From assembly GCA_016124805.1 (NCBI GenBank), contig WGND01000001.1:310001-374000 (forward strand): 64,000 nt of DNA. The letters are read 5' to 3'. Under the pieces are notes generated by a model. It did no database searches, was not told the origin of the DNA, and saw nothing but the letters and a program-made list of their open reading frames with translations. The position numbers were made by a program, and so were the translations under genes. Of the stretch, positions 47,038 through 58,569 are shown one piece after another; the stretch's first letter is position 1, and each line of letters starts with the position of its first letter. This DNA is from Hyphomicrobiales bacterium (GTDB lineage Bacteria; Pseudomonadota; Alphaproteobacteria; Parvibaculales; Parvibaculaceae).

Positions 47038-47061
47038 GGGGGTGTGGCCCGCCACACCCCC
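47038..47061 (+). other. Perfect 11-bp hairpin directly upstream of sucA
   Basis: GGGGGTGTGGC and GCCACACCCCC flank two cytosines, giving a very stable stem-loop that ends 24 nt before the sucA ATG at 47086. No T-run follows, so it is not a normal terminator. It covers the alternative in-frame GTG at 47044. It may control sucA translation or mRNA processing in the sucD-sucA gap. Confidence 0.75.
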
Positions 47062-47085
47062 ACTGAGCGACACGGGCCCCTCGAT

Positions 47086-50004
47086 ATGAGCAATGACGGC
47101 GCCAATGAGCGCTTAGAGCGCACTTCCTTCCTTTACGGCACGAATGCCCCCTTTGTTGAAGAGCTCTATGCCCGGTATCAGGAGAATAAATCCTCCGTTG
47201 ATGCTGAATGGCAGCGCTTTTTCGAGAGCCTTGGCGACCCCAAGGAAGATGTGATCAAGGAGGCCAGAGGCGCTTCCTGGGAAAGGGCTGACTGGCCCTA
47301 TCATGCCAATGGCGAGGCCGAGGTCAGCGACAAGCTGATCGGCGCCAAGATTGCCCAGCGGGCCCCGGAGGGCATTTCACAGGCTGAAATCCGCGCTGCG
47401 ACCCTCGATTCCGTGCGCGCCCTCATGATGATCCGCGCCTATCGCATCCGCGGGCATATGGACGCCGATATCGACCCGCTCAAGATGCGCAGCGAATCCC
47501 TGCATCCCGAATTGCAGCCCGAAAGCTATGGCTTTGGGGAGGGCGATCTCGACCGGCCGATTTTCATCGACCATGTGCTGGGGCTGGAAACAGCGACCGT
47601 GCGCCAGATGCTGGAAATTCTGCGCCGGACCTATTGCGGGACGCTGGCTGTCGAATTCATGCATATCGGCGATCCCGAGGAGAAGGCCTGGATTCAGGAA
47701 CGCATTGAAGGGCCGGACAAGGAAATCAGCTTCACCGACATGGGCCGCTCGGCCATTCTCGACAAGCTGATTGCCGCTGAAGGCTTTGAAAAATTCTGCG
47801 GCGTGAAATATGTCGGCACCAAGCGCTTCGGCCTTGATGGCGCGGAAGCCATGATCCCGGCGCTTGAACAGATCATCAAGCGCGGTGGTGCGCTGGGCGT
47901 GAAGGAAATCGTTTTCGGCATGGCCCATCGCGGGCGTCTGAACGTGCTCACCAATGTGATGTCGAAGCCCTATCGCGCCGTTTTCCATGAATTCAAGGGT
48001 GGCTCGTCCACGCCGGAAGATATTGATGGGTCGGGTGACGTGAAATATCACCTCGGTGCGTCCTCTGATCGCGAGTTTGATGGCAACAAGGTGCATCTGT
48101 CGCTGACGGCCAATCCCTCGCATCTTGAAATTGTTGATCCTGTTGTGCTCGGCAAGGCACGCGCCAAGCAGGATCAGAATCATGACCGCGAGCGCGGCTC
48201 GGTCATTCCGCTGCTCATCCATGGCGATGCCGCCTTTGCCGGCCAGGGCATCGTTGCTGAATGTCTTGGGCTTTCGGGGCTGAAGGGTCACCGCACCGGC
48301 GGCTCAATCCATTTCATCATCAACAACCAGATCGGCTTCACGACGAGCCCGATCAACAGCCGCTCCTCGCCCTATCCCTCTGATGTGGCCAAGATGGTGC
48401 AGGCGCCGATCTTCCATGTGAATGGCGATGATCCTGAAGCTGTCGTCCATGCTTGCAAGATCGCCACGGAATTCCGTCAGCGCTTCAACAAGCCTGTCGT
48501 GATCGACATGTTCTGCTATCGCCGCTTTGGTCACAATGAAGGCGATGATCCCAGCATGACGCAGCCGATCATGTATCAGAAGATCAAGGAACAGCCGACA
48601 ACGCTGAAAATCTATTCCGACCGTCTGGTGCGCGAAGGCGTGATGACGGCTGAAGAGGTTGAGGAACGCCTGACCGCTTTTCGCGATCAGCTGGAAGGCG
48701 AGTTCCAGTCCGTCAATGGCTTCCGTCCCAACAAGGCGGACTGGCTGGATGGCCGCTGGGCGGGTCTTGCCAAGGCTGAAGGCGAGGCACGTCGCGGCGA
48801 GACAGATGTGGAGCTTGATCGCCTAAAGCGTATCGGCCTGAAACTTTCCGAGGTGCCGGAAACATTCAACCTGCACAAGACCATCGGTCGTTTCATGGAA
48901 AACCGTCGCAAGATGATCGAGACGGGCGAGGGGATCGACTGGGGCATGGCCGAGGCGCTCGCCTTTGGCACGCTGGTTGATGAAGGCATCAAGGTGCGGC
49001 TCTCGGGCCAGGACTCCGAACGCGGCACCTTCGTGCAGCGTCACTCGGTGCTCAATGATCAGGTCACTGAAGAAAAATATGTGCCGCTGAATAATCTGTC
49101 TGAAGGTCAGGCGGAATATGAAGTCATCAATTCGATGCTGTCCGAGGCCGCCGTTCTCGGCTTTGAATATGGCTACAGCCTTGCCGAGCCCAATGCGCTG
49201 GTGCTGTGGGAAGCGCAGTTTGGTGATTTCGCCAATGGCGCGCAGGTGGTGATCGATCAGTTCATCAGCGCGGGCGAGCGCAAATGGCTGCGAATGTCGG
49301 GCCTCGTAATGCTGCTGCCGCATGGCTATGAAGGGCAGGGGCCGGAACATTCATCGGCGCGTCTGGAACGCTATCTGCAGCTTTGCGCCGAAGACAATAT
49401 GCAGGTTGTGAACTGCACGACGCCCATGAATTATTTCCATGTGTTGCGTCGCCAGATGCATCGCAATTTTCGTAAACCCCTCATCATCATGACGCCGAAG
49501 TCGCTTCTGCGTCACAAGCGGGCGGTCTCGCGTCTTGAGGAATTCGGCCCCGGCTCGTCCTTCCATCGCGTGTTGTGGGATGATGCTGAAATGCTGGAAG
49601 ACCAGCCGATCAAGCTTGTGCCCGACAAGGAAATCAAGCGCGTCGTGCTGTGCTCGGGCAAGGTTTATTACGATCTCTATGAAGAACGTGAGAAGCAGGG
49701 CATCAGCGATGTCTATCTGCTGCGCGTCGAGCAGCTTTATCCTTTCCCGGCCAAGTCCCTGATCACGGAGCTGTCACGCTTCCCGCAGGCTGAATTTGTC
49801 TGGTGTCAGGAAGAGCCCAAAAATATGGGCGGCTGGAGTTTCATGGAGCCGAATATCGAATGGGTTCTCGGCCATATCGGTACGCGCTTCCGTCGCGCGA
49901 CCTATGCGGGCCGGGCGGCCTCGGCGTCCACAGCGACAGGCCTGATGAGCAAACATATTCAGGAGCTCAACCAGTTCCTGAATGACGCACTGCATACTGA
50001 CTAA
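47086..50004 (+). CDS. sucA: 2-oxoglutarate dehydrogenase E1 component SucA
   Basis: Thiamine-diphosphate enzyme decarboxylating 2-oxoglutarate. The 972-residue product has the N-terminal [78 protein letters not shown], the ThDP region [15 protein letters not shown] and [11 protein letters not shown], and [20 protein letters not shown]. The ATG at 47086 matches the usual N-terminus but has no clear ribosome site; the GTG at 47044 is buried in the hairpin. Confidence 0.97.
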   Translation: MSNDGANERLERTSFLYGTNAPFVEELYARYQENKSSVDAEWQRFFESLGDPKEDVIKEARGASWERADWPYHANGEAEVSDKLIGAKIAQRAPEGISQAEIRAATLDSVRALMMIRAYRIRGHMDADIDPLKMRSESLHPELQPESYGFGEGDLDRPIFIDHVLGLETATVRQMLEILRRTYCGTLAVEFMHIGDPEEKAWIQERIEGPDKEISFTDMGRSAILDKLIAAEGFEKFCGVKYVGTKRFGLDGAEAMIPALEQIIKRGGALGVKEIVFGMAHRGRLNVLTNVMSKPYRAVFHEFKGGSSTPEDIDGSGDVKYHLGASSDREFDGNKVHLSLTANPSHLEIVDPVVLGKARAKQDQNHDRERGSVIPLLIHGDAAFAGQGIVAECLGLSGLKGHRTGGSIHFIINNQIGFTTSPINSRSSPYPSDVAKMVQAPIFHVNGDDPEAVVHACKIATEFRQRFNKPVVIDMFCYRRFGHNEGDDPSMTQPIMYQKIKEQPTTLKIYSDRLVREGVMTAEEVEERLTAFRDQLEGEFQSVNGFRPNKADWLDGRWAGLAKAEGEARRGETDVELDRLKRIGLKLSEVPETFNLHKTIGRFMENRRKMIETGEGIDWGMAEALAFGTLVDEGIKVRLSGQDSERGTFVQRHSVLNDQVTEEKYVPLNNLSEGQAEYEVINSMLSEAAVLGFEYGYSLAEPNALVLWEAQFGDFANGAQVVIDQFISAGERKWLRMSGLVMLLPHGYEGQGPEHSSARLERYLQLCAEDNMQVVNCTTPMNYFHVLRRQMHRNFRKPLIIMTPKSLLRHKRAVSRLEEFGPGSSFHRVLWDDAEMLEDQPIKLVPDKEIKRVVLCSGKVYYDLYEEREKQGISDVYLLRVEQLYPFPAKSLITELSRFPQAEFVWCQEEPKNMGGWSFMEPNIEWVLGHIGTRFRRATYAGRAASASTATGLMSKHIQELNQFLNDALHTD

Positions 50005-50033
50005 TTTTCATCCCCCGAAAGGCGTTATCATTC

Positions 50034-51320
50034 ATGTCCACGGAAATCAGAGTTCCCACGCTGGGCGAATCCGTTACTGAGGCAACCGTTGCACAATGGT
50101 TCAAGAAACCAGGCGACACGGTTTCGGTTGATGAGCCGCTGGTGGAGCTTGAAACAGACAAGGTGACCGTTGAAGTGCCGGCACCGGCTTCGGGCGTGCT
50201 CGCCGAAATCTCGGTGCAGAATGGCGAGACGGTCAATGTCGGCGCGCTGCTGGGTGAGATTGGTGAAGCCGGGTCGGCTGCCAAGGCCGCACCCAAGAAG
50301 GCAGAGGAAAAAGCCCCCGAGCCAAAGAAGGAAGAGCCGAAAGTCGAGGCCGCCAAACCGGCTGCTGCGCCTGCCAAGGCACCGGCAAAGACGGCAGCGC
50401 CTGCCGATGCGGATCTCGCCCCTTCGGTACGTCGCGTCGTTTCGGAGAACAAGCTCAACCCGGCCGAAATTGAAGGCACGGGCAAGGGCGGTCGTATCAC
50501 CAAGGGTGATGCGCTGGATGCGGCTGGCAGTGCCGCGGCCACACCGCCCGCTCCCAAGAACATCACGCCTGCCGCATCGCCTGCGCCTGCTTTTGTGCCG
50601 CCTGCTGCCCGCGATGAAGGCGCGCGCGAAGAGCGCGTGAAGATGACGCGTTTGCGCAAGACCATTGCGACGCGTCTGAAGGAAGCCCAGAACACAGCGG
50701 CCATGCTCACCACTTTCAACGAAGTGGATATGACGGCGGTCATGGGGCTGCGCAAGAAATACAAGGATGTCTTTGAGCGCAAGCATGGTGTGCGCATCGG
50801 CTTCATGGGCTTTTTCATCAAGGCCTGCATCCATGCGCTGCAGGAAATTCCGACCGTGAATGCGGAAATTGATGGCGAGGAACTCGTCTACAAAAACTAT
50901 TATAATATCGGCGTCGCCGTCGGGACAGATCGCGGTCTTGTCGTGCCCGTGATCAAGGATGCGCAGGATTATTCAATCGCTGATCTGGAAAAGGCGATCA
51001 ATGATTTTGGTGGCCGCGCCCGCGACGGGGCCTTGAAGATTGATGATCTGCAGGGTGGCACCTTCACCATTTCCAATGGGGGCGTTTATGGCTCGCTGAT
51101 GTCGATGCCCATTCTCAATGCACCGCAGTCGGGTATTCTGGGCATGCACAAGATTCAGGAGCGTCCTGTTGCCATTGAAGGCAAGATCGAGATCCGTCCC
51201 ATGATGTATCTCGCGCTCTCCTATGATCATCGCATTGTCGATGGCAAGGAAGCCGTGACCTTCCTCGTCCGCGTGAAAGAGTCGCTGGAAGATCCAGAGC
51301 GTCTGTTGCTTGATCTCTGA
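50034..51320 (+). CDS. sucB: Dihydrolipoyllysine succinyltransferase E2 SucB
   Basis: Core of the 2-oxoglutarate dehydrogenase complex. The 428-residue product has one lipoyl domain ([19 protein letters not shown], lipoyl-Lys near 43), an Ala/Pro/Lys linker, an E3-binding domain ([30 protein letters not shown]) and the catalytic domain ([54 protein letters not shown] with the catalytic His). It lies 29 bp after sucA. Confidence 0.98.
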   Translation: MSTEIRVPTLGESVTEATVAQWFKKPGDTVSVDEPLVELETDKVTVEVPAPASGVLAEISVQNGETVNVGALLGEIGEAGSAAKAAPKKAEEKAPEPKKEEPKVEAAKPAAAPAKAPAKTAAPADADLAPSVRRVVSENKLNPAEIEGTGKGGRITKGDALDAAGSAAATPPAPKNITPAASPAPAFVPPAARDEGAREERVKMTRLRKTIATRLKEAQNTAAMLTTFNEVDMTAVMGLRKKYKDVFERKHGVRIGFMGFFIKACIHALQEIPTVNAEIDGEELVYKNYYNIGVAVGTDRGLVVPVIKDAQDYSIADLEKAINDFGGRARDGALKIDDLQGGTFTISNGGVYGSLMSMPILNAPQSGILGMHKIQERPVAIEGKIEIRPMMYLALSYDHRIVDGKEAVTFLVRVKESLEDPERLLLDL

Positions 51321-51364
51321 TCGGGACATGGCTTGTAATCGCGTGACAATAAGGGCTTGAGACA

Positions 51365-52756
51365 ATGGCAGACGCATTTGACCTGGTGGTAATCGGCGCA
51401 GGACCTGGTGGCTATGAATGTGCCATCAAGGCGGCACAGCTTGGTCTGAGCGTGGCCTGCGTTGAAAAGAACCCGACGCTGGGCGGCACCTGCCTCAATA
51501 TTGGCTGCATCCCGTCAAAGGCGCTGCTGCATGCCTCCGAGCTTTTCGAGGAGGCCGGTCACAAATTTGAAGATATGGGGATCAAGGTCAGCGCGCCGAA
51601 GCTTGACCTGAAAAAGATGCTCGCCTTCAAGCAGGAAGCCATTGACGGCAACACCAAGGGCATCGAGTTCCTCTTCAAGAAGAACAAGATCGAATGGGTT
51701 CAGGGTCTGGGCACGATCACGGCGCCGGGCAAGGTGCAGGTCGGTGACCGCGTTCTTGAAGCCAAAAACATTGTCATCGCGACCGGCTCGGATGTCGCCC
51801 GTCTGCCGGGCATCGAAATTGACGAGAAGGTGATTGTTTCCTCAACCGGCGCGCTCTCCTTTGAAAAGGTGCCAGCCAAGCTGCTGGTGATCGGCGGCGG
51901 CGTGATCGGGCTTGAGCTTGGTTCCGTCTGGGCGCGTCTCGGGGCGCAGGTCACGGTTGTTGAATTCCTGGACGGCATTCTGCCGGGCATGGATGGCGAA
52001 GTGGCCAAGAATTTCCAGCGCATCCTCAAGAAGCAGGGCTTTGACTTCAAGCTTGGCAAGAAAGTGACCAAGACGGAAAAGCGTCGCGGGTCCGTTCGCG
52101 CCACGATTGAACCGGCTGCCGGTGGCGAAGCTGAAACGCTTGATGTGGATGCTGTTCTCGTTGCGGTCGGTCGCGTGCCCTATACCGAGGGTCTTGGTCT
52201 CGACAAGCTCGGCGTGACGCTCGACAAGCGCGGTCGCGTCGAAGTTGATGATTTCATGATGACCAATGTGCCGGGCATCTATGCCATCGGCGATACGATT
52301 TCAGGCCCGATGCTTGCACATAAGGCCATGGAAGAAGGCGTGGCGTTGGCCGAGCATCTGGCCGGTGAATATGGCTTTGTGAATTACAATCTCGTGCCGG
52401 GTGTTGTTTACACCTCGCCCGAAGTTGCCTCTGTCGGCAAGACGGAAGAGCAGCTGAAGGAAGCCGGTATCGACTATAATGTCGGCAAGTTCCCCTTCAC
52501 GGCGAATGGCCGCGCCAAGGCCAACAAGACGACGGATGGCTTTGTCAAAATTCTGGCCGACAAGAAAACCGATCTTGTTCTGGGCGCGCATATTATCGGT
52601 GTTGGTGCCGGTGAGATGATCGCCTCTCTGGCCATTGCCATGGAATTTTCGGCAAGCTCGGAAGATATTGCGCGCACCTGTATTGCCCATCCGACGATGT
52701 CGGAAGCCATCAAGGAAGCGGCGCTCGCCACGACCGGCCTTCCCATTCACATGTGA
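51365..52756 (+). CDS. lpdA: Dihydrolipoyl dehydrogenase E3
   Basis: FAD enzyme re-oxidising lipoamide. The 463-residue product has [20 protein letters not shown], the redox disulfide [17 protein letters not shown], the NAD fold [40 protein letters not shown] and the catalytic His/Glu in [19 protein letters not shown] lies before the ATG. Last gene of sucCDAB-lpdA, 13 bp from the convergent xerC. Confidence 0.98.
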   Translation: MADAFDLVVIGAGPGGYECAIKAAQLGLSVACVEKNPTLGGTCLNIGCIPSKALLHASELFEEAGHKFEDMGIKVSAPKLDLKKMLAFKQEAIDGNTKGIEFLFKKNKIEWVQGLGTITAPGKVQVGDRVLEAKNIVIATGSDVARLPGIEIDEKVIVSSTGALSFEKVPAKLLVIGGGVIGLELGSVWARLGAQVTVVEFLDGILPGMDGEVAKNFQRILKKQGFDFKLGKKVTKTEKRRGSVRATIEPAAGGEAETLDVDAVLVAVGRVPYTEGLGLDKLGVTLDKRGRVEVDDFMMTNVPGIYAIGDTISGPMLAHKAMEEGVALAEHLAGEYGFVNYNLVPGVVYTSPEVASVGKTEEQLKEAGIDYNVGKFPFTANGRAKANKTTDGFVKILADKKTDLVLGAHIIGVGAGEMIASLAIAMEFSASSEDIARTCIAHPTMSEAIKEAALATTGLPIHM

Positions 52757-52769
52757 CCTCGTTTGCGCG

Positions 52770-53768
52770 TCACTCCTTGGCGCGCGGATGGGCCTTGTCA
52801 TAGACCTCCAGAAGCCGCGCTGAATCCACCTCGGTATAGACCTGCGTGGTGGAGAGGCTTGCATGGCCCAGCAATTCCTGGATCGCGCGCAGATCGCCGC
52901 CATGGGCCAGAAGATGCGTCGCGAAGCTGTGGCGCAGCGCATGGGGTGTGGCGCTGTCAGGCAGGCCCAGCCGCAGGCGCGCCTTGATCATGACCTCCCG
53001 GATGCGCCGCTGATCAAGCCGCTTGCCGCGGGCGCCGACAAAGAGCGCGTCCGTCGGCGCCAGCCCGTAAGGGCAGAGTGCGAGATAGATGTCGACGGCC
53101 TCGCGTGCGACAGGCAATACGGGCACGATGCGTTCCTTGCGCCCCTTGCCGATGATGCGCAGGGAATCGGAGAGCGGGGCCTGTTTGCGGTTGAGCGACA
53201 GGGCCTCGGAAATGCGAAGCCCACAGCCATAAAGCAGCGTGAGGATGGCGGCATCGCGGGCATTCTGCCAGGGCATGCCGGCTGTCTGCAGCACATCGTC
53301 AAGCAATGCCTGCGCATTGGAAATGGTCAGCGGCTTTGGCAGCGCATGGGGGAGTTTTGGCGAGCGCAGGCCCCTAATGGCGCTGTTGGAGAGAACGCCT
53401 GTTCTGTCCATGAAGCGGAAAAAGGAACGCAGGCTTGAAATGGTGCGGGCAAGGCTCCGGCTTTGCAGGCCGTCATTGCGCCGCGCGGTGACGAAAGCGC
53501 GGAAATCGCGCGTCTCAAGGGCACCGAGTGCCTTCATATCAGCGGCATCGCCCAGATGTTCGACAAGAAAATCGAAAAACCGCGAGAGGTCCCGATGATA
53601 ATTGATGATGGTGGCCGGACTGGCGCGGCGTTCACCCGTTAGATGGGCAAGCCAGTTTCTGATCTGCTGACGCGCATCGTCTCCTGCTGGCATGGTCCGC
53701 GCCATGGCCTCGGGGGACAGGCTGTCCTCTCTGACGAGAACTATGTCGTCGGGGGCAGGTCGAGCCAT
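52770..53768 (-). CDS. xerC: Site-specific tyrosine recombinase XerC
   Basis: Resolves chromosome dimers at dif with XerD. The 332-residue product has the SAM-like N-terminal domain (about 30-120) and all catalytic residues: Arg in LLYGCGLRISEALSLNR, Lys in IGKGRKERIVPVLP, HxxR in HALRHSFATHLLAHG, His in LLGHASLSTTQVYTE, and the Tyr in the same segment. The start overlaps the end of the DUF484 gene by 28 bp, as this pair often does. Confidence 0.94.
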   Translation of the reverse strand: MARPAPDDIVLVREDSLSPEAMARTMPAGDDARQQIRNWLAHLTGERRASPATIINYHRDLSRFFDFLVEHLGDAADMKALGALETRDFRAFVTARRNDGLQSRSLARTISSLRSFFRFMDRTGVLSNSAIRGLRSPKLPHALPKPLTISNAQALLDDVLQTAGMPWQNARDAAILTLLYGCGLRISEALSLNRKQAPLSDSLRIIGKGRKERIVPVLPVAREAVDIYLALCPYGLAPTDALFVGARGKRLDQRRIREVMIKARLRLGLPDSATPHALRHSFATHLLAHGGDLRAIQELLGHASLSTTQVYTEVDSARLLEVYDKAHPRAKE

Positions 53769-54481
53769 CGGGCGATGCAGCGCTCCACGATGCGGGAAAG
53801 GAATTCCAGAAGATCGCCCGCCTGTTCCGGGTGGAACTGTTCGGCTTCATAAGCACCCAGCGCCAGCAGGCCTGGCGGCGAGGCGGGCGAGAAGTTGAGA
53901 CGCACCAGCGCTTCGGAGCGCACATCCGGGGCGAGATCACCATAAAGGCTGGGGCTGCCTTCGACATTGGCGACAAGGCGATAGGATGTTTTGTGGCCGA
54001 GGATGCGGTCGACGCCACCTGGCTCAAGGACGCGCAGTCCATGCGTGCCATAGGCGGCGACATGACGGGGGGACTCGATGCAGATGGTGGCGGCGCGTGT
54101 GCCAAGTGTTTTGGCAAGACCTTCGGGATTGGTGATGTAGTCGATAATGTCTTCGATGCAGCGGGCATCAAGCATGTAAAGCGTCGCCTGATGCACCTGC
54201 TCGCGCGCCAGACTGTTCAGCGAGGAGGCTTCGATGAGTTCGGACTGAATGTCGCGCAGCGTGCGCACCTGTGCCTGCAGGCGCGTGATCATGAATTGCT
54301 GCATGTCGAGCACATTATGTCCGGTCGACATGGTGGGCGGGACCAGATAGCTGACCCATGTGTCGTCATTCAGCAGGAATTCGGGATGGGCCTGCAGATA
54401 GGCGGTCACTTCCTCAGCCGAGAGGCTGGGAATGGCAACGCCGATCATCTGGCTCCCTGTCATGTCTGTCTTGGTATTCAT
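53741..54481 (-). CDS. DUF484 family protein
   Basis: A 246-residue GAF-like DUF484 protein, commonly next to xerC but of unknown role. Segments AYLQAHPEFLLNDDTWVSYL, HNVLDMQQFMITRLQAQVRT and the end LLEFLSRIVERCIARWLDLP are typical. It lies 21 bp after fsa and overlaps xerC, so fsa-DUF484-xerC may be one transcript. Confidence 0.9.
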   Translation of the reverse strand: MNTKTDMTGSQMIGVAIPSLSAEEVTAYLQAHPEFLLNDDTWVSYLVPPTMSTGHNVLDMQQFMITRLQAQVRTLRDIQSELIEASSLNSLAREQVHQATLYMLDARCIEDIIDYITNPEGLAKTLGTRAATICIESPRHVAAYGTHGLRVLEPGGVDRILGHKTSYRLVANVEGSPSLYGDLAPDVRSEALVRLNFSPASPPGLLALGAYEAEQFHPEQAGDLLEFLSRIVERCIARWLDLPPTT

Positions 54482-54502
54482 TCAGCGTCTCCCCAAAGCG
54501 CT

Positions 54503-55159
54503 TCAGAGAATTTTCTGTCCGGTCTTCGCCCAGTCAGCCATGAAGGCTTCAATGCCCTTGTCGGTCAGCGGATGCTGAACCAAGCTCTTGAGAATGGCGG
54601 GCGGCACGGTTGCCACATCAGCGCCGGCAAGAGCGGAGTCCTTGACGTGATTGGCGGTGCGGATGGAGGCGGCGAGAATGGCTGTCTCCACATCCGGGTC
54701 ATTGTCATAGATCTGGCGGATGTCATGAATGAGATCCATGCCTTCCAGATTCATGTCGTCCAGTCGCCCGATGAAAGGCGAAATGAAGGTGGCGCCTGCA
54801 TTGGCTGCCAGCATGGCCTGATTGGCCGAGAAGCAGAGTGTGACATTGACCATGATGCCCTCATCGCTGAGCGCCTTACAGGTTTTGAGGCCGTCCCATG
54901 TCAGCGGCACTTTTACCGCGACATTATCGGCAATCTTGGAGAGCTTCTTGCCTTCAGCCAGCATTGTCTCATAGTCGAGCGCAGCTACTTCAGCGCTGAC
55001 GGGACCGTCAACAATGTCGCAAATCTCGGCAATGACATCGAGAAACTGGCGACCGCTTTTGGCAATAAGCGAGGGATTGGTTGTTACGCCATCCAGAAGG
55101 CCTGTGCTGGCGAGTTCCTGGATTTCAGCGATATCGGCGGTATCAACGAAGAATTTCAT
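54503..55159 (-). CDS. Fructose-6-phosphate aldolase / type-3B transaldolase
   Basis: A 218-residue TIM barrel of the small transaldolase family. [33 protein letters not shown], the Schiff-base Lys in [40 protein letters not shown] and SPFIGRLDD are present. From sequence alone, transaldolase and fructose-6-phosphate aldolase cannot be separated; a pentose-phosphate role is likely. GAGACA precedes the ATG. Confidence 0.93.
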   Translation of the reverse strand: MKFFVDTADIAEIQELASTGLLDGVTTNPSLIAKSGRQFLDVIAEICDIVDGPVSAEVAALDYETMLAEGKKLSKIADNVAVKVPLTWDGLKTCKALSDEGIMVNVTLCFSANQAMLAANAGATFISPFIGRLDDMNLEGMDLIHDIRQIYDNDPDVETAILAASIRTANHVKDSALAGADVATVPPAILKSLVQHPLTDKGIEAFMADWAKTGQKIL

Positions 55160-55306
55160 GATGTCTCTTGTTCAGGCAAGGGCTGCAGGTGATCTTGAGG
55201 TCTCTTTTGAGCCCATGCTGGTCGTAGCGCAAGGGGTCGTCGATACTCTTGCTTTATCAGTCGTTACAGTGTCGCCTCGCATTTGCTCTCCGTCATCAAG
55301 AATCAA

Positions 55307-57490
55307 ATGACAATTACGAATAAAAATATGCCGCATTGCGTCAGTGTTCTGATTCCACTCGCTCTACCAGGACCTTACGACTATCAGGTTCCTGATGGGT
55401 TAACCGTGGAGCCGGGAAGCTATGTTGTTGTGCCTTTGGGCCCGCAGGAGCTTGTCGGCGTTGTCTGGGGCGTGGGGCAGGCCGAGATTGCGGCCTCCCG
55501 AATCAAGCCGCTGCGCGAAGTTCTCGACGTGCCGGTAATGCCAGAGGTGTTACGGCGATTTGTCGACTGGGTTGCACAATATACAGTTAATCCGCCGGGC
55601 TCGGTTTTGCGTCTGGCGATGCGGGTGCCCGGTGCGCTGGAGCCTGCGCGCATGCGCATTGCCTATCGCCTGACTGATGCGCGGCCTGCCCGCATGACGC
55701 CCGCTCGCGAGCGTGTTGTTGCGGTGGCCGGTGACGGCTTTGCCCGCACGATACGCGAAATGGCTGATGAATCAGGCGTTTCGGACGGTGTGGTGCGCGG
55801 CCTTGTGGAGGCGGGCACGCTGCGCCCTGTCGAGTTGCCAGCCGAAGCCGCATTTGAGGTGCCGGACTGGCGGACAAAAGGGCCAGCGCTGTCGGAAGAG
55901 CAAACAGAAGCCGCCGAGAGATTGCGCGCAGTGGTGGCAAAGGGTGGTTTTGCCAGCCTGCTTCTGGATGGCGTGACGGGTTCCGGAAAAACAGAAGTTT
56001 ACTTTGAGGCTGTTGCCGAAGCTCTGGCGCAAGGCAGGCAGGCGCTTATTCTGCTGCCGGAAATTGCGCTGACCAGTCAGTTTCTGACGCGGTTTGAAAA
56101 GCGTTTCGGCATTTTGCCCGCCGAATGGCATTCGGAACTGTCCACGCGGGAGCGTCGTCGTGTCTGGCGCGGTGTTGCCAATGGAGAGGCCCGTGTCGTG
56201 GTGGGCGCGCGATCGGCGCTGTTCCTGCCGTTCCCCGAGCTCGGTCTCATCGTCGTGGATGAAGAACATGAAGCCGCCTTCAAGCAGGAAGATGGCGTGA
56301 GTTATCATGCGCGCGACATGAGCGTGGTGCGTGCCTCGCTTGGCCAGTTTCCCGTGATCCTGAGTTCGGCAACACCGTCACTTGAAACATCGGTCAATGC
56401 CGATCAGGGACGCTATGAGCGTCTGGTTCTGAGGGAGCGTCATGGCGTTGCCCTGATGCCGTCCATTGAAGCCATTGATATGCGCGCCTATCCGCCGGAG
56501 CGCGGCCAATGGCTCTCGCCGCTGCTGGTGAAGGAAATGGTGGCGGCGATGGCGGCGGGCGAACAGTCCATGCTGTTTCTCAACCGGCGCGGCTATGCCC
56601 CGCTCACGCTTTGCCGTACATGCGGGCATCGCATTGAATGTCCGCAATGCTCGGCCTGGCTGGTGGAGCACCGCTTCCGGCGCGAGCTTGCCTGTCATCA
56701 TTGCGGCTATACCGCACCCGTGCCCAAAGCGTGCCCTTCCTGCGGCGCGGAAGATTCGCTTGTTGCCTGCGGGCCCGGGGTCGAGCGCATCGCTGAAGAA
56801 GTGGCGTCGCTCTTTCCCGAGGCCCGCATTTCACTGCTCTCAAGTGACAATCTGCGCGGGCCTGCCTCGCACAGGGCGGCCTTTGAAGCCATTGAAGCCC
56901 GCGAGATTGATATTATCATCGGTACACAGATTGTTGCCAAGGGACATCATTTCCCCTGGCTCACGGTTGTTGGCGTGGTCGATGCCGATCTCGGTCTTGA
57001 GAATGGCGATTTGCGCGCGGCCGAACGAACCTTCCAGCTGCTGCAGCAGGTGGCGGGCCGGGCGGGCCGCGCGGATCGCCCGGGCCGCGTCTTTCTCCAG
57101 ACCTATATGCCCGAACATAGCGTGATGCAGGCGCTGGTGGCGGGCAAGCGGGATGCCTTTCTGGATCGTGAGGCAGCGGCCCGCGAGCGCCTGTCGCTGC
57201 CGCCATTCGGGCGCCTTGTCGGTGTCGTGGTGTCGTCTGCTGATGCAGGCCTTGCGCAGCGCACCGCGCGGGAGATGGCGCGTCGCGTGCCTGCCGCCGA
57301 TAATGTCACCGTGCTTGGCCCTGCACCGGCACCGCTGGCCCTGTTGCGCGGGCGGACAAGGTTGCGGTTTCTCGTCAAGGCGGAGCGCAATGTGAATGTG
57401 CAGGCCTTCACGCAAGCCTGGCTCGCGGAGATGAAGCTGCCCAATGCCGTGCGCGTGTCGGTGGATATTGATCCCTACAGCTTTCTTTGA
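55307..57490 (+). CDS. priA: Primosomal helicase PriA
   Basis: 3'-5' helicase restarting stalled replication forks. The 727-residue product has the N-terminal DNA-binding part (VLIPLALPGPYDYQVPDGLT, GSYVVVPLGPQELVGVVWG), Walker A LDGVTGSGKTEVYF (near residue 225), VVDEEHEAAFKQEDG, SSATPSLET, the zinc-binding cysteines CRTCGHRIECPQC and CHHCG...CPSCG, and QQVAGRAGRADRPG. The ATG at 55307 is preferred to a TTG at 55283; an ATG at 55328 is also possible. It ends 14 bp from the convergent glycosyltransferase. Confidence 0.94.
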   Translation: MTITNKNMPHCVSVLIPLALPGPYDYQVPDGLTVEPGSYVVVPLGPQELVGVVWGVGQAEIAASRIKPLREVLDVPVMPEVLRRFVDWVAQYTVNPPGSVLRLAMRVPGALEPARMRIAYRLTDARPARMTPARERVVAVAGDGFARTIREMADESGVSDGVVRGLVEAGTLRPVELPAEAAFEVPDWRTKGPALSEEQTEAAERLRAVVAKGGFASLLLDGVTGSGKTEVYFEAVAEALAQGRQALILLPEIALTSQFLTRFEKRFGILPAEWHSELSTRERRRVWRGVANGEARVVVGARSALFLPFPELGLIVVDEEHEAAFKQEDGVSYHARDMSVVRASLGQFPVILSSATPSLETSVNADQGRYERLVLRERHGVALMPSIEAIDMRAYPPERGQWLSPLLVKEMVAAMAAGEQSMLFLNRRGYAPLTLCRTCGHRIECPQCSAWLVEHRFRRELACHHCGYTAPVPKACPSCGAEDSLVACGPGVERIAEEVASLFPEARISLLSSDNLRGPASHRAAFEAIEAREIDIIIGTQIVAKGHHFPWLTVVGVVDADLGLENGDLRAAERTFQLLQQVAGRAGRADRPGRVFLQTYMPEHSVMQALVAGKRDAFLDREAAARERLSLPPFGRLVGVVVSSADAGLAQRTAREMARRVPAADNVTVLGPAPAPLALLRGRTRLRFLVKAERNVNVQAFTQAWLAEMKLPNAVRVSVDIDPYSFL

Positions 57491-57504
57491 CGGGCGTTCG
57501 CCGG

Positions 57505-58569
57505 TCAGGCTTTCTGGATATAGCGGATCAGGCTGCCGAAGGCTGCATCGGGCGAGAGCTGCTCGCGGGCATATCGCAGGGCCCCGGCGCGCAGATGATG
57601 GCGATAGTCTTCTGACGCGGCCACTTCGAGAATGGCGTTGCGGAAATCGCTCGCCGTTTTGGCGACACGACAGAACTCGTAATCAACCGGCGGGCAGCCA
57701 TCAATGCCCTCCGGTGTCGTGATCAAGGGGATGCCGTACCCGAAAGCCTCCACGCTTTTGATTTTCATGCCGCCTGCAATATGGGTCGGGTTCATGGTGA
57801 AGCTGATCGTTTCATAAAATTGCGCCGTCGACTCCACGAAGGGCAGAAAGTCAAAACGCGGAAATTCATCTGCCACCTTGGGCATGTTGGAAATGGAACC
57901 GCAGATGCGCAGGGGATGTGCGGCGAGATCGCCTTCCTGCAGGACCTGGTCATGCAGCCATTTGAGGCCATGGCGATTGGCAGTCGCGGCACTGCTCAGG
58001 ATGCCGCCGACAGGGCTTGGTGTCAGCGGCACGTCCCTGTCGGGCGCGACATGCGGGGAGAAGAGGCATTTCTTTTTACCAAGCAGCGGAATGGCAAGCT
58101 CCATCTCCATTTTTGAAATCAGCAGGACACGATCAAATGTGTCCAGTACCGCGAATTCGTCGGCTTCATCCATGGGCATGATGGGCGCAAGGCCCGCCGC
58201 CCGAAAGCTGTCGGCCCGGAGATAAAGAAGATCATGCGAATCGATGATCATCGGAATTTTTGGCGGGAAAAGGGCCCGCGTGGTTTTGGCCAGCGGCGCA
58301 TAGACAATCATGCCGATATCGGGTTTGAGCTTTGCTATCAGCTGCCGGATGCGGGACGGGTCGATATTCCCCCGTGCGTCGGGCGGCAGGAAATGGAGGG
58401 TCGCGCTGCCGATTTGCGGTGGCTGGACCTCATCCTGACCAAGAATGATGCAATGGGTCTCGACCGACGGGCTGAGATATTCGAGCAGCACCTGCATGCG
58501 GGCAATGCTGCCCAACCCCATCGAATGAACGGGAATATCGGTCAGAATGACAATTTTTTTCCTGGGCAT
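57505..58569 (-). CDS. Glycosyltransferase-like protein (GT4/GT-B type)
   Basis: A 354-residue GT-B-like protein. The N-terminal half has VILTDIPVHSMGLGSIAR and IDSHDLLYLRADSF; the C-terminal half carries the nucleotide-sugar motif NPTHIAGGMKIKSVEAFGYG followed by IPLITTPEGIDG. Donor and acceptor unknown. It is isolated from any polysaccharide cluster, lying between priA and the atp operon. Confidence 0.8.
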   Translation of the reverse strand: MPRKKIVILTDIPVHSMGLGSIARMQVLLEYLSPSVETHCIILGQDEVQPPQIGSATLHFLPPDARGNIDPSRIRQLIAKLKPDIGMIVYAPLAKTTRALFPPKIPMIIDSHDLLYLRADSFRAAGLAPIMPMDEADEFAVLDTFDRVLLISKMEMELAIPLLGKKKCLFSPHVAPDRDVPLTPSPVGGILSSAATANRHGLKWLHDQVLQEGDLAAHPLRICGSISNMPKVADEFPRFDFLPFVESTAQFYETISFTMNPTHIAGGMKIKSVEAFGYGIPLITTPEGIDGCPPVDYEFCRVAKTASDFRNAILEVAASEDYRHHLRAGALRYAREQLSPDAAFGSLIRYIQKA

